64,000 nt of DNA, from positions 62,001 to 126,000 of the forward strand of contig JAFUBX010000026.1 of the NCBI GenBank assembly GCA_017459985.1, in the 5' to 3' direction. Positions 34,292 through 43,923 of this stretch are shown piece after piece (position 1 is the stretch's first letter; each line of letters begins with the position of its first letter). The position numbers and the translations under genes were made by a program. This stretch comes from Parasporobacterium sp. GTDB taxonomy: Bacteria; Bacillota; Clostridia; Lachnospirales; Lachnospiraceae. The notes under the pieces are model-generated. The model saw only the letters and a program-made list of their open reading frames with translations. It had not been told where the DNA came from and searched no databases.

Positions 34292-35044
34292 TCAGAATTG
34301 AATATCAAACCTTTTCAGTTTCTCATATAATTTGTCCAGATCGGTCTCTTCCTCCCGGACTTCATCCATCCGGGAACGGATATGCATCATGGTCTGATCC
34401 GTGGCGGCGATGGTATCCGCGCATTCCTTCAATTCCGCAATCAGGCTTTCGGCCTGGGGCACATTCTTCTTGTACTTGATTCCGTGCTCAAGGCTTGCCC
34501 AGAAGTCCATTGCGATGGTCCGGATCTGCACTTCCGCTTTTACGATCTTCTTCTCATCTGAGAGAAAGACCGGCACGGTGACGATGAGATGGAGACTTCG
34601 GTATCCGTTGGGTTTCGGATTCCGGATATAATCCTTTTTTTCCAGCAGTTCAATATCATCCTGCCGCACCAGAGCATCGGCGATCTGGTAGATGTCATCA
34701 ATATAGGAGCAGATGACCCGGAGTCCCGCGATGTCATTCAGGTTCTGTTCCACGTTGTCCCGGGTGACCGGAATGCCTTTCCGCTCCATTTTTTCGATGA
34801 TGCTGGTCTGGCTTTTCAGTCTGGTGTGGATGGAACTGATGGGATTGCGGCTGACCCGGTTTGCGAACTCGGTATCCAGGATCTCCAGCTTGGTCCGGAT
34901 CTCCTTAATCGCGCAGGAATATACCATCATCATGTTTTTGTAATCCAGAACCGCGTCCAGCATATCATTTGCCTGGGAAACCAGATTAAAATGCTCCAGG
35001 CTTGCGGTAATTCGTTTATGTGCCAGGGTGTATTTTTCTTCCAT
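34292..35044 (-). CDS. Small alarmone synthetase ((p)ppGpp synthetase, RelQ/YjbM-like)
   Basis: A 250-residue stand-alone RelA/SpoT synthetase domain without hydrolase or ACT domains. It has the synthetase motifs NDIAGLRVICSYIDD, KDYIRNPKPNGYRSLH and AEVQIRTIAMDFWASLEH. It makes (p)ppGpp from ATP and GDP/GTP. The C-terminal helical part (190-250) is charged and probably mediates oligomerisation as in RelQ. It lies 14 bp after the GH94 gene, an uncommon partner, linking an alarmone enzyme with carbohydrate phosphorolysis. Confidence 0.92.
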   Translation of the reverse strand: MEEKYTLAHKRITASLEHFNLVSQANDMLDAVLDYKNMMMVYSCAIKEIRTKLEILDTEFANRVSRNPISSIHTRLKSQTSIIEKMERKGIPVTRDNVEQNLNDIAGLRVICSYIDDIYQIADALVRQDDIELLEKKDYIRNPKPNGYRSLHLIVTVPVFLSDEKKIVKAEVQIRTIAMDFWASLEHGIKYKKNVPQAESLIAELKECADTIAATDQTMMHIRSRMDEVREEETDLDKLYEKLKRFDIQF

Positions 35045-35058
35045 ATTGCAGCTTGCTC

Positions 35059-37455
35059 CTACATCTGTACAATAATTTCATTCTGCGGATTCAGGATCTG
35101 CACCGGGATATAATTGCCGTCCAGCGGTTCTCCATTTACAAGGATCCTTCTGACGCCGGATTCCTTCTGATCCGGATTCTCCACCCGGATGGAAAGATGT
35201 TTCCCCCGGAAATCTTTTTCGATCGTCAGCTCCCTCCATTCCGGAGAAATGGAAGGATCGACCCGGATCCCGTAAAAATCCGGCCGCAGTCCCAGAATGC
35301 CTTCCACACAGCCAACCATCACCGTGGAGGCGGTTCCCGTCAGCCAGTGCACATGAGATCTACCCGCATGCGGGGAATCCTTGCCCTCCGTAAACTGTCC
35401 GTGACAGTAGGGCTCCAGCCTGCGGATCTCTGCCCGGTCATTCATAGCCGCCGGAGAGGTTTCCTCAAAATAGGCAAATGCCCTTTTGCCATGTCCCAGC
35501 AGCGCTTCTGCCAGGATCAGCCATCCCTGACTCTGGGAGAAGATTCCGCCGTTTTCCTTGGTGGAGGGATTATACAGCAGCATCAGTGCCCCGTCAAAGG
35601 CATGGCGGATATAGGGTGGATTCATCAGCATGGCTCCATAGGGGGTATTCAGTTCCTGCTCCACCAGGTCCATGGCCTTTAGCGCCTGTTCCCGGTCCGC
35701 CAGCCCGGAGATTACCGCCCAGGACTGGGGATTCAGCCACATACTGGCCTCCGGATCCTTTGAGGAGCCGATGACCTGGCCATCCTCCTTGAATCCCCTG
35801 ACAAACCGGTCATTTTCCCAGCAGAACTTCTGAATCTTCTCTCCCAGCTCTTTCTGACTGGTCCGCAGATATTCCAGATAGGGGGCGTCCTGTCTCTCCT
35901 CCGCGAAGGACAGGAGGATGGAAAATGCCTGGTACAGCTGCATTGCCACAAAGGTGGATTCTCCTTTGGAACCCAGCCGCAGGCAGTCGTTCCAGTCCGC
36001 ATGCAGTCCCGCCGGCATTCCGTGAACGCCCAGCCGCTGCATGGAAAAATCGATGGCCCGCTTCAGATGCTCATACACACTGCCTTCCCCTCCGTTGGCA
36101 AACAGGATCACTTCGTCCAGAAATGCCAGATTGCCGGTCTCGGCAATATACTTATAGATCGTGGGGAACAGCCACAACGCATCATCCGCCCGGTAAGCCG
36201 GATGTCCGGTGGCCTTTACATAGGAAGCATCCTCCGGGGTGTCCTCCTGCCCGGCATGATGGTCGTATTTTACCAGCGGCAGGCCTCCGCCATTGTTGAC
36301 CTGAGCGGACAGCATAAACCTAATCTTTTCCAGCGCCATTTCCGGATCCAGATGCAGGATTCCCTGAATATCCTGTACGGTATCCCGGTACCCATAGCCG
36401 TTTCGCAGTCCGCAGTATAGGAAGGACGCTGCCCGGGACCAGATAAAGGTGATAAAGCACTGATAGGCATTCCAGGTGTTTACCATGTGATTGAAGGCTT
36501 CGGAGGGGGTGTGAACCTGAAGATGGGACAGCTTCCCATGCCAGTACTCTTTCAGTTCCCGGATTTCCTCCTCCGCCGTTTTCCCGGGATGTTGATAGGA
36601 TTCCAGGATCTGCTGCGCCTCCGGCTCTTCTTTCATGCCGCAGATAAAAGCGATCTCCCGCTCTTCTCCCGGCTGCAGGGTGATCCTGGTATGGAGCGCG
36701 CCGCAGCTGTTGGAATTGTAATTCAGGGAATTGCTGCAGCTGCCCTGCTCCACCGCCCGGGGATTCTGGTAGCCATGATAATTGCCCAGGAATTCCGCTT
36801 TATCCCCATCATAGGAGGCGACCTGGCTGCCCGCCAGTCCGAAAAACCGGGAGGCCGCTTTATTTCCATCCACATCCTCCCGGATATTCTCGTTGATGGT
36901 CTGGCAGATCAGATTCTGTTTAAAATACGTTCGGGTAATAAAAAGGGTATACTGCAGATTCACCTGATCCTGCTCATAATTGCAGTCATTGGTAAATTCG
37001 CAGTATCCGAATACAGAAAGGTGCCGCTTTCTTCCGGAACTGTTTGCCAGCTTCAGTTTCCACACCTCATAGGTTTTGTGAAGCGGCACATAGTAGGCGG
37101 CTTCTGAACGGATCCCGGCATATTCCGCAGTCAGTCTGCTGTAACCGGTGCCATGGCGGCATTCGCTCCGGTAGGTTTTCAGATCCTTCCCCACCGGCTG
37201 CCAGGACGCGGACCAGTAATCCGCCTCGTCGTCATCCCTCAGATAAATATACCTTCCCGGCTGATCGAACTGATTAAAAATATAACGCAGGATCCGCCCA
37301 TGGGCGCCGCTTTTTTCAAAGCTGTATCCTCCTGCGTTATTGGAGATGATCGCGCCGTATTCCGGTGACCCCAGGTAGTTGGCCCACGGTGCCGGTGTAT
37401 CCGGCCTTGTGATCACATATTCTCTTGCTTCGTCATCGAAATATCCGTACTGCAT
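35059..37455 (-). CDS. GH94 phosphorylase (cellobiose/chitobiose phosphorylase-like)
   Basis: An 798-residue inverting phosphorylase that cleaves a beta-glucoside with phosphate to give a sugar 1-phosphate. The N-terminal beta-sandwich begins MQYGYFDDEAREYVITRPDTP. The (alpha/alpha)6 barrel contains HADWNDCLRLG with the general-acid Asp, RNGYGYRDTVQD and GRSHVHWLTGTAS. Length and the N-terminus fit cellobiose or N,N'-diacetylchitobiose phosphorylases; I cannot separate these by sequence alone. It is cytoplasmic. ATG 37455 (AAAGGCGG upstream) is preferred to an upstream in-frame ATG. Second gene of the minus-strand operon. Confidence 0.88.
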   Translation of the reverse strand: MQYGYFDDEAREYVITRPDTPAPWANYLGSPEYGAIISNNAGGYSFEKSGAHGRILRYIFNQFDQPGRYIYLRDDDEADYWSASWQPVGKDLKTYRSECRHGTGYSRLTAEYAGIRSEAAYYVPLHKTYEVWKLKLANSSGRKRHLSVFGYCEFTNDCNYEQDQVNLQYTLFITRTYFKQNLICQTINENIREDVDGNKAASRFFGLAGSQVASYDGDKAEFLGNYHGYQNPRAVEQGSCSNSLNYNSNSCGALHTRITLQPGEEREIAFICGMKEEPEAQQILESYQHPGKTAEEEIRELKEYWHGKLSHLQVHTPSEAFNHMVNTWNAYQCFITFIWSRAASFLYCGLRNGYGYRDTVQDIQGILHLDPEMALEKIRFMLSAQVNNGGGLPLVKYDHHAGQEDTPEDASYVKATGHPAYRADDALWLFPTIYKYIAETGNLAFLDEVILFANGGEGSVYEHLKRAIDFSMQRLGVHGMPAGLHADWNDCLRLGSKGESTFVAMQLYQAFSILLSFAEERQDAPYLEYLRTSQKELGEKIQKFCWENDRFVRGFKEDGQVIGSSKDPEASMWLNPQSWAVISGLADREQALKAMDLVEQELNTPYGAMLMNPPYIRHAFDGALMLLYNPSTKENGGIFSQSQGWLILAEALLGHGKRAFAYFEETSPAAMNDRAEIRRLEPYCHGQFTEGKDSPHAGRSHVHWLTGTASTVMVGCVEGILGLRPDFYGIRVDPSISPEWRELTIEKDFRGKHLSIRVENPDQKESGVRRILVNGEPLDGNYIPVQILNPQNEIIVQM

Positions 37456-37471
37456 GTTCTGATGCCGCCTT

Positions 37472-37864
37472 TCATTTATTCCGGAGGTTTTTCCACTCTT
37501 CATTGTCCCAATAGGATCCGCCGCAATGATCGCAGACGGAATGTTTGCTGGTATCGATCAGGGATCCGCAATACTCACAGGTAATGAAGGGGCTGCTGGA
37601 TCTCTCTTCGGCTTGAGACTGCTCCTCCTGCCGGAACTGGCCGCATTGATCCGTCCCTTCGTTCTGATACGTCCAATGAGGCTGTTCCTCCCGTTCTTCT
37701 TTTTTATTTTCGGCATCCCGCTCCATTCTCTTTCTGGCGGTTCTGGCAACCAGAAAGATCACAAAGATCAGGATCGGATATCCGAACACATGGGCCGTTC
37801 TGACGGTAATTGCCAGACTGATCAGTACGACCAGGATTCCTGTAATCAAGTATCTTTTTTTCAT
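37472..37864 (-). CDS. Small membrane protein with C-terminal zinc ribbon
   Basis: A 130-residue protein: basic start (MKKRYL), two closely spaced membrane helices (about 5-40: ITGILVVLISLAITVRT and YPILIFVIFLVA), a charged Glu/Arg/Gln linker (about 45-85), and a C-terminal zinc ribbon CEYCG...CDHCG. No function is recognised. ATG 37864 is chosen because GAGG lies 9 bases before it; ATG 37870 would be too close to that site. It is 16 bp upstream of the GH94 gene and likely the first gene of that operon. Confidence 0.65.
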   Translation of the reverse strand: MKKRYLITGILVVLISLAITVRTAHVFGYPILIFVIFLVARTARKRMERDAENKKEEREEQPHWTYQNEGTDQCGQFRQEEQSQAEERSSSPFITCEYCGSLIDTSKHSVCDHCGGSYWDNEEWKNLRNK

Positions 37865-37870
37865 TATCAT

Positions 37871-38198
37871 GTACCTCTCTTTCCGGTAATCATAGACCAA
37901 AAGAAGGTTTTGGAAAACCTGTTTTTCAGTGGATGTACAAAAGCTATTTCTCAGATGCTGCAATATACAGAACCCCGGCATAGCCGGATTCCCGCCGGTA
38001 CAAGTCCGCTGCTCTCATGACGACATCCGGATCGTCTGTGATCAGCCCTGTTTTTATCCATACGTTTTCCCCGTTCCTTTCCTATCATGGTTCTTTTTAT
38101 TCTGCAAGTCTTTATTATGGTTTTTATGGAAGAAATCTGTCCTGCGCACTCAGACATCAGACCTGTAGTATCTTCGTATCATCTCAGCATCTCTCTGG
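37871..38198. other. Intergenic stretch without recognised gene
   Basis: Separates the zinc-ribbon operon from the second family B element. Reading frames here lack ribosome binding sites and family resemblance. It probably contains the promoter of the minus-strand operon; no clear boxes were identified. Confidence 0.5.
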
Positions 38199-38378
38199 TG
38201 GCGGGTAAGTTATTGCAAATTCAACATTTCTGCAAATTTACCCGCCACATGGCAGGCAGCTTGTGGCGGGTATAGAGTTAGAAAAATCAATATTTTTGCA
38301 GATTTACCCGCCAGAGTACCGGCAGACTGTGGCGGGTAAAACTGAAAAATTCCTATATTCCCGAAGCCTTACCCTCCA
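38199..38378. repeat. Family B palindromic element, copy 2
   Basis: GGCGGGT motifs start at 38200, 38265 and 38331 (65 and 66 bp apart), each answered by a TTACCCGCC-type arm; the last arm reads TTACCCTCCA (38369-38378). AT-rich loops contain a second small stem of A and T runs. The element lies upstream of the hybrid kinase gene. Confidence 0.85.
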
Positions 38379-38569
38379 CAAAGTGTTTTCAGGGACGATC
38401 ATCTGTCCCGACAGGCCGAAGCAATTTTATAAAACAACGCTCTGAACCCGGCAGATCCGGAGCAAAAGACCCGGAAGCACGGGAATCTGTGGTTCCGAAT
38501 GGAGTAGGACTGGAAAATGAACTTCCCATACGCTACAATAGCAGAAACAGACAAGAATGGAGGCTTCCA

Positions 38570-41224
38570 GTGAATTCAAAAAAAATTACCACTCTGATCG
38601 CAGTGATTGGCATCGTTGCTGTTATGGTAATCCTGGTTTTCGGCAACATCTGGATGGGACATTCAGCAAGACAGGCTTCGAATGAGGCGGTCCGGACGGT
38701 CAGCCTTCTTTATCTGGATGAACTGGCCGGGCGCCGGGAGCAGGTCGTCGCGGACAATCTGAAGAGCCGGACCTCAGACATGCAGACCGCGCTTGATCTG
38801 ATGACGGAGGAAGACCTGAGCGACATGGAACACCTTCAGGCATATCAGGCCAAAATGAAACGGCTCTTTACCCTGGAGAAGTTCGCCTTTGTCGATGAAA
38901 ACGGCCTGATCTATACCTCCCTGGGGACCCAGACAGACATTGAAAACTACCGGTTTGATTATCTGGCTCTGGAGGGGCCGGATATTTCCATTAAAAACCT
39001 GAACACATCTGAGAAAACGGTGATCATCGCCGTACCGCTGGAACGGATTTCCTTCAACGGAGAAAAGCTGGTGGCATGCTTTATGGAAATCAGTATGAAG
39101 GAAATGCTGGCGGGTGTTTCCATGAATACACAGAACAGCGAAGCCACCTTCTCCAATCTTTATACAAAGGACGGTGTTGCCCTCAGCGATACCGTGTTGG
39201 GCGGTCTGGCAGAAGAAGACAATCTTCTTGCGGCCCTCTCCATGGCAGATTATGAAGAGGGTTATTCCTATGAGAAGGTCTGCCAGGATTTTGAATCCCT
39301 TACCAGCGGAGAAGCCTCCTTTACCTATAACGGAATCCGGGAAACTCTGAGCTATGCTCCCGTTGAGGGCACGGACTGGCTCCTGACTTACCTGATCCGG
39401 GAAAGTGTGATCAGCGACCAGATCGGCTCCATTTCTGACAGAATCATCCGCCAGAGTATTGTCCAATCCATCGTAACCGTTCTGGTCATGCTGGCGGTGT
39501 TCGCCTATATCATTGCGCAGAACCGGAAGAACAACCGTCTGCGTCTGGAAAAAGAAACGGCGGATGCGGAGATCCGGGGAAAGCAGGAGGAACTGGAGCA
39601 GCGCATTGCCCTGCAGAAACAACTGGAAGATCAAAGTCAGGCTCTCAGTGATGCCCTGCATGCCGCCGAGCAGGCCAACAAGGCCAAGACCGCGTTTCTC
39701 TCCAATATGAGTCACGAGATCCGGACTCCGATGAATGCGATCATCGGACTGGATAATATTGCCCTCAACGATCCCGAGATTTCGGACCGGACCAGAGAGT
39801 ATCTGTCCAAGATCGGCGCCTCTGCCGACCATCTGCTGGGACTGATCAATGATATTCTGGATATGTCCCGGATCGAGTCGGGACGAATGACACTGAAAAA
39901 TGAAGAATTCTCCTTCTCCAAACTGCTGGAAGCCATCAATACCATGTTCAGCGGCCAGTGCCAGGAAAAGGGACTGGATTACCAATGCCGTATTCATGGC
40001 CACGTGGATGATTACTACATCGGCGATAACATGAAGCTGCGGCAGGTGCTGATCAATATCCTCGGCAACGCTGTGAAATTTACTCCGGAAGGCGGCAGCG
40101 TGGCCCTGACCATCGACCGGATGGCGCAGTATGAAAATCAGTCCACTCTCCGTTTCACCATCGCGGATACCGGGATCGGTATGAGCCCGGATTATCTGCC
40201 CCATATCTTTGAGACCTTCAGCCAGGAGGATTCCTCCTCCACCAGCAGATACGGCAGTTCCGGTCTGGGCATGGCCATCACGAAAAGCATTGTGGAGATG
40301 ATGAACGGCAATATCCAGGTGGATAGCGAAAAAGGCAAAGGCACCACCTTTACCGTAACCCTGACCCTGATGGATTCCGACCGGACAGATACTGATGCAG
40401 ATGCATCAGAAATCCATCTGAGCGATATGGCCGTTCTGGTGGTAGATGACGATCCCGTCGCCTGCGAACATGCAAAGCTGGTTCTGGAGAAAGCATGTAT
40501 CGCCGTCGAAACCGCCTCCTCCGGCGAAGAAGCCCTGTCGATGGTACAGCTCCGCCAGACACGGATGAATCCGTACAATCTCATTCTTGTTGACTGGAAA
40601 ATGCCGGAAATGGACGGGGTGGAAACGACCCGCCGGATCCGCTCTATTGTCGGCGATGATTCCGCCATCATCATTCTGACCGCATACCGCTGGGATGATG
40701 TATTGGAAGAAGCGCTGCAGGCCGGCGTAGACAGTTTCCTCCCCAAACCGCTTTTTGTCGCATCGGTGATCGAGGAATTTCAGTCCGCTGCCAGAAAAAA
40801 AGAACAGGCACTCCATAAAAACCAGAAAAAGGCGGATCTCACCGGCCGCCATATTCTGCTGGCAGAGGATATGGAGGTGAATGCAGAGATCATGACCATG
40901 GTACTGCAGATGCGCCAGATGGAGCCGGATCTTGCGGAAAACGGTCGGATCGCCGTGGAGAAATTTGCCTCCCATCCCGCCGGATACTATGATGCGATTC
41001 TGATGGATATGCGGATGCCGGAGATGGATGGGCTGGAAGCCACCAGAAGGATCCGGGCCATGGACCGGGAGGATGCCGGTACCATCCCGGTCATTGCGCT
41101 GACGGCAAATGCCTTTGATGAAGATGTGCAGCGCAGCCTGCAGGCCGGACTCAACGCTCACCTGAGTAAACCGGTTCAGCCGGAGGTTCTTTATGAAACG
41201 CTGGAAAATCTGATCCGTGACTAA
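38570..41224 (+). CDS. Hybrid sensor histidine kinase with two receiver domains
   Basis: A membrane sensor of 884 residues. Membrane helices lie at about 8-28 and 300-322, enclosing an extracellular Cache-like domain. A short coiled coil (about 325-370) leads to HisKA with NMSHEIRTPMNAIIGLD, an ATPase domain (NILGNAVKFTPEGG, ADTGIGMS, GSSGLGMAI), a first receiver (VLVVDDDP, ILVDWKMPEMDG) and a second receiver (ILLAEDMEVN, ILMDMRMPEMDGLEATR). There is no output domain, so it must signal through another protein or phosphotransfer module. The GTG start at 38570 has GGAGG 6 bases before it; an in-frame ATG further upstream is less likely. It converges with the MBL gene, their ends overlapping by 4 bp. 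Confidence 0.9.
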   Translation: MNSKKITTLIAVIGIVAVMVILVFGNIWMGHSARQASNEAVRTVSLLYLDELAGRREQVVADNLKSRTSDMQTALDLMTEEDLSDMEHLQAYQAKMKRLFTLEKFAFVDENGLIYTSLGTQTDIENYRFDYLALEGPDISIKNLNTSEKTVIIAVPLERISFNGEKLVACFMEISMKEMLAGVSMNTQNSEATFSNLYTKDGVALSDTVLGGLAEEDNLLAALSMADYEEGYSYEKVCQDFESLTSGEASFTYNGIRETLSYAPVEGTDWLLTYLIRESVISDQIGSISDRIIRQSIVQSIVTVLVMLAVFAYIIAQNRKNNRLRLEKETADAEIRGKQEELEQRIALQKQLEDQSQALSDALHAAEQANKAKTAFLSNMSHEIRTPMNAIIGLDNIALNDPEISDRTREYLSKIGASADHLLGLINDILDMSRIESGRMTLKNEEFSFSKLLEAINTMFSGQCQEKGLDYQCRIHGHVDDYYIGDNMKLRQVLINILGNAVKFTPEGGSVALTIDRMAQYENQSTLRFTIADTGIGMSPDYLPHIFETFSQEDSSSTSRYGSSGLGMAITKSIVEMMNGNIQVDSEKGKGTTFTVTLTLMDSDRTDTDADASEIHLSDMAVLVVDDDPVACEHAKLVLEKACIAVETASSGEEALSMVQLRQTRMNPYNLILVDWKMPEMDGVETTRRIRSIVGDDSAIIILTAYRWDDVLEEALQAGVDSFLPKPLFVASVIEEFQSAARKKEQALHKNQKKADLTGRHILLAEDMEVNAEIMTMVLQMRQMEPDLAENGRIAVEKFASHPAGYYDAILMDMRMPEMDGLEATRRIRAMDREDAGTIPVIALTANAFDEDVQRSLQAGLNAHLSKPVQPEVLYETLENLIRD

Positions 41225-42084
41225 CTCACAGCCCTCTTCCGATCCAGCAGAATCGCATAGAAACCGGGCTTTCCGATATCCGCCAGGGTCTTACCGTCCA
41301 GGGCACAGATCCGGATGTCATCGAGGTCCGGCATGAGCGGTGTAAAGAATGGGATTCCCTTCTCATAATCCGCCTCCAGGGCGGCTCTTTTAAACATCTC
41401 CACATCCTGCAGGGAGAAGGGCTGGTCCGCATGCCCGCCGTAAATCTGTTCCGGCGCGAGGGAAAGGATTTTATCCAGGGTCCGGATGTAGGTCGCTTTA
41501 TCCGCAGCCTCTTCCCCGAACAACCACAGGAACAGATTGGCCGCATCTCCGGCATAGAGCCGGTTCTTTTCTTCATACAGCAGGGAGATGCTTCCCCGGG
41601 TATGGCCGGGTGTGGCAATCGCCCGCAGCGTTTTCCCGCCCAGGGAAAATATCATTCCCTCCTCTAAGGGCTGAATATTCCCGCAGCCTCCTGAAAGATA
41701 GGGATCCGGATCAAAATCCTCCGGCAGTGTATTGATCTCCTCTCCGGTGACCAGATCCCGGGAATGCCGTGCCAGTTCTACGGAACGGGCGCGGAAAGAC
41801 GGGTCATTATGGCGTTTCAGCAGATCCCGGTCCGCATCCGCCAGGAAAATGGCTTCTCCAAACTGATAATTGCCGCAGGTATGGTCCACATGCCCGTGGG
41901 TATTCACGATCTGAAGGGGTTTGTCCGTGATCTGACGGACTGTCTCCTTCAGCGGGCCGAATCCATATCCGGTATCGATCAGAAGCGCTCGCTCCGTACC
42001 GACCAGAAGCTCCATATATACATTTTCCGGGCTGGTAATCCGGTAGGTTCCTTCCTCTACCGCAGTCACACGATAATAATCCAT
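41221..42084 (-). CDS. MBL-fold metallo-hydrolase
   Basis: A 287-residue metallo-beta-lactamase-fold hydrolase. The metal-binding motif THGHVDHTCGN (HxHxDH) is at about 62-72, with GHTRGSISLLY and YAGDAANLFL supplying further His and Asp ligands and GGHAD near 220 the last histidine. Substrate class cannot be assigned; relatives include glyoxalase II-like and lactonase-like enzymes. It is located 21 bp downstream of the bidomain esterase gene on the same strand and may be co-transcribed. Confidence 0.85.
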   Translation of the reverse strand: MDYYRVTAVEEGTYRITSPENVYMELLVGTERALLIDTGYGFGPLKETVRQITDKPLQIVNTHGHVDHTCGNYQFGEAIFLADADRDLLKRHNDPSFRARSVELARHSRDLVTGEEINTLPEDFDPDPYLSGGCGNIQPLEEGMIFSLGGKTLRAIATPGHTRGSISLLYEEKNRLYAGDAANLFLWLFGEEAADKATYIRTLDKILSLAPEQIYGGHADQPFSLQDVEMFKRAALEADYEKGIPFFTPLMPDLDDIRICALDGKTLADIGKPGFYAILLDRKRAVS

Positions 42085-42105
42085 CTTTCTGCTCCTTATT
42101 CAGAA

Positions 42106-43836
42106 TTATTGTTCCGCAAAAACCTGATCATAGATGGCCTGGGCAAAGACACAGTTCCCATCCTCATTCGGATGCAGACCATCTGCCAGCAGCTCCGGAT
42201 GTCCGTCCGTCAGAGAATAGATATCAATGGTGGGAATCCCCAGTTCCTCTGCGATCTCCCGGATCATAGGACGGATTTCCTGATTCAGAATATCCAGATC
42301 CACCCGGTATGCCAGAGCACGGGGATTTTCCTCGTCCTTATAGACCGCAGGACTGATCAGAACGTAGACATTCGTTGATTCCCCGAGTCCTGTATAGGCG
42401 TTTAAAAATGCCGTATAATCTCTGCGGAATGCTTCCGGATCCCATTTTTCTCCGGCCATGCTGTCATTGGAGCCCAGCATCAGGAAATAATAGTCCGCAC
42501 CCAGATCCAAAGACTCCTGAAACAGATCCAGATCCATGTAGGAGAACCGCTCTCCGGAAACCATCTGGGCTCCCGGCTGCCCGTAATTATTCACTTCGTA
42601 TGCATCTCCCAGCAGCTCTGCCAGCACCTCCGGATATCCTGCTGCCGTAATACTGTCTCCGACACAGACCACTTCAATGAGATCTGAAGCAGCCGAAGTG
42701 TCTGCCGGAAGGGCATTTTCCGAATGGCCTTTGTTTTCCATCATAAATGCATCCGCTTCCTGCGGCCACAGGGCACATTCCTCCGGAAGTTTCTCTCCGC
42801 CGACTCCGTATCCATGTCCGGCGCCTTCAATAACCTGCAGCAAGGCGGGAACATTCCGGGAAACTGCCAGATCATAAATTGCCTGCCGGTCCTCCACTCC
42901 AAACAGCGGATCCTCCGTTCCCACGCTGAGGTACAGAGCGGGAAGATTGGGATTGGCACAATCCTCCTCAATCGTTCCTCCATAGATCAGCATGGCCACA
43001 TCCAGGTCGCTGCTCACCCCATCGATCTCATCCGGTTCATAGGAGGGATCAAACACCGTCGGGGTGAGCGCTCCGTACAGGTAATTAATCGCTCCGGCAA
43101 TACACATGGAACCGGCAGACCATCCGGCAGCAGCGATCATATCCTGACCGCCCCAGCCTTCCTGCTGTGCGTAATACCGGATCATCCGGACTGCCCTCTG
43201 GGTATCCATATACATATCTTCCCAGGAATATGGCGCGATCCTGTATTGCAGAACGAATGTATTATACCCCAGTTCCCGGAACACTTCCACTGCCGGATAA
43301 GCCTCGCCCGCATTGCTCCGGTTCGAACCGGCTCCGCCGGATACCAGAAGAATGTTTCCCTTTGCCTGAGACGGATCATCCAGCAGCTGTTTGATCAGAA
43401 ACGGAACGAATCCCACTCCGTCCAGCGGGGCGGCATCCAGTTCTTCCTCCGTCAGTTCTTCCCCCTCCAAAGCCGGAATGTGGTCTTTGTCCCACAGGAA
43501 AATTACACTGTCAGCAACGGAACTGTTCATCCGGATGCTGTTCTGCGCTTCGATGAATTCTTCCCGGGATCCTTCCGCTTTCTGTTTCAGATGAACATTG
43601 GCTTTATAAAGGGTCTGGAAGGAATCCGGATCCGTCAGCAGTTCCAGGGACTGAATGAACTTGTAATTCCGAAGGGCCAGAACGGCAAATTCCTCATCCG
43701 GAAGATCTTCCGACAGATCCCAGAGATAATCCTGATAATCTGACGGATCTTCCTGCGCTTCCTGCGCCGATACAAATGGAGCAAACACTCCCAGAGCCAT
43801 TACGGCCAACAGGATCCATGTGATGATTTTTTTCAT
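42106..43836 (-). CDS. Secreted two-domain esterase (alpha/beta hydrolase plus SGNH hydrolase)
   Basis: A 576-residue exported protein with signal peptide 1-25 (KKIITWILLAVMALGVF, cleavage after VSA). Residues about 140-365 form an alpha/beta hydrolase domain of the BD-FAE/acetyl-esterase type with nucleophile motif AGWSAGSM and late EGAGHGYG. Residues about 385-575 form a GDSL/SGNH esterase with GDSITAAG, GQPG, MLGSNDS and DGLHPNEDG, the four SGNH blocks. Both active sites look intact. Such a fusion suggests removal of two kinds of ester substituents (acetyl or feruloyl) from a polysaccharide. ATG 43836 is preceded by AGAGG; follows the carboxylesterase gene by 87 bp. Confidence 0.82.
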   Translation of the reverse strand: MKKIITWILLAVMALGVFAPFVSAQEAQEDPSDYQDYLWDLSEDLPDEEFAVLALRNYKFIQSLELLTDPDSFQTLYKANVHLKQKAEGSREEFIEAQNSIRMNSSVADSVIFLWDKDHIPALEGEELTEEELDAAPLDGVGFVPFLIKQLLDDPSQAKGNILLVSGGAGSNRSNAGEAYPAVEVFRELGYNTFVLQYRIAPYSWEDMYMDTQRAVRMIRYYAQQEGWGGQDMIAAAGWSAGSMCIAGAINYLYGALTPTVFDPSYEPDEIDGVSSDLDVAMLIYGGTIEEDCANPNLPALYLSVGTEDPLFGVEDRQAIYDLAVSRNVPALLQVIEGAGHGYGVGGEKLPEECALWPQEADAFMMENKGHSENALPADTSAASDLIEVVCVGDSITAAGYPEVLAELLGDAYEVNNYGQPGAQMVSGERFSYMDLDLFQESLDLGADYYFLMLGSNDSMAGEKWDPEAFRRDYTAFLNAYTGLGESTNVYVLISPAVYKDEENPRALAYRVDLDILNQEIRPMIREIAEELGIPTIDIYSLTDGHPELLADGLHPNEDGNCVFAQAIYDQVFAEQ

Positions 43837-43923
43837 ATCCTGATACCTCTTTTCTTTCCTGAATTGCACGGGGCCGGCAGAGCGCCGACCCCCGTATTGT
43901 ATAAATGATCGTATATCCGGTGT

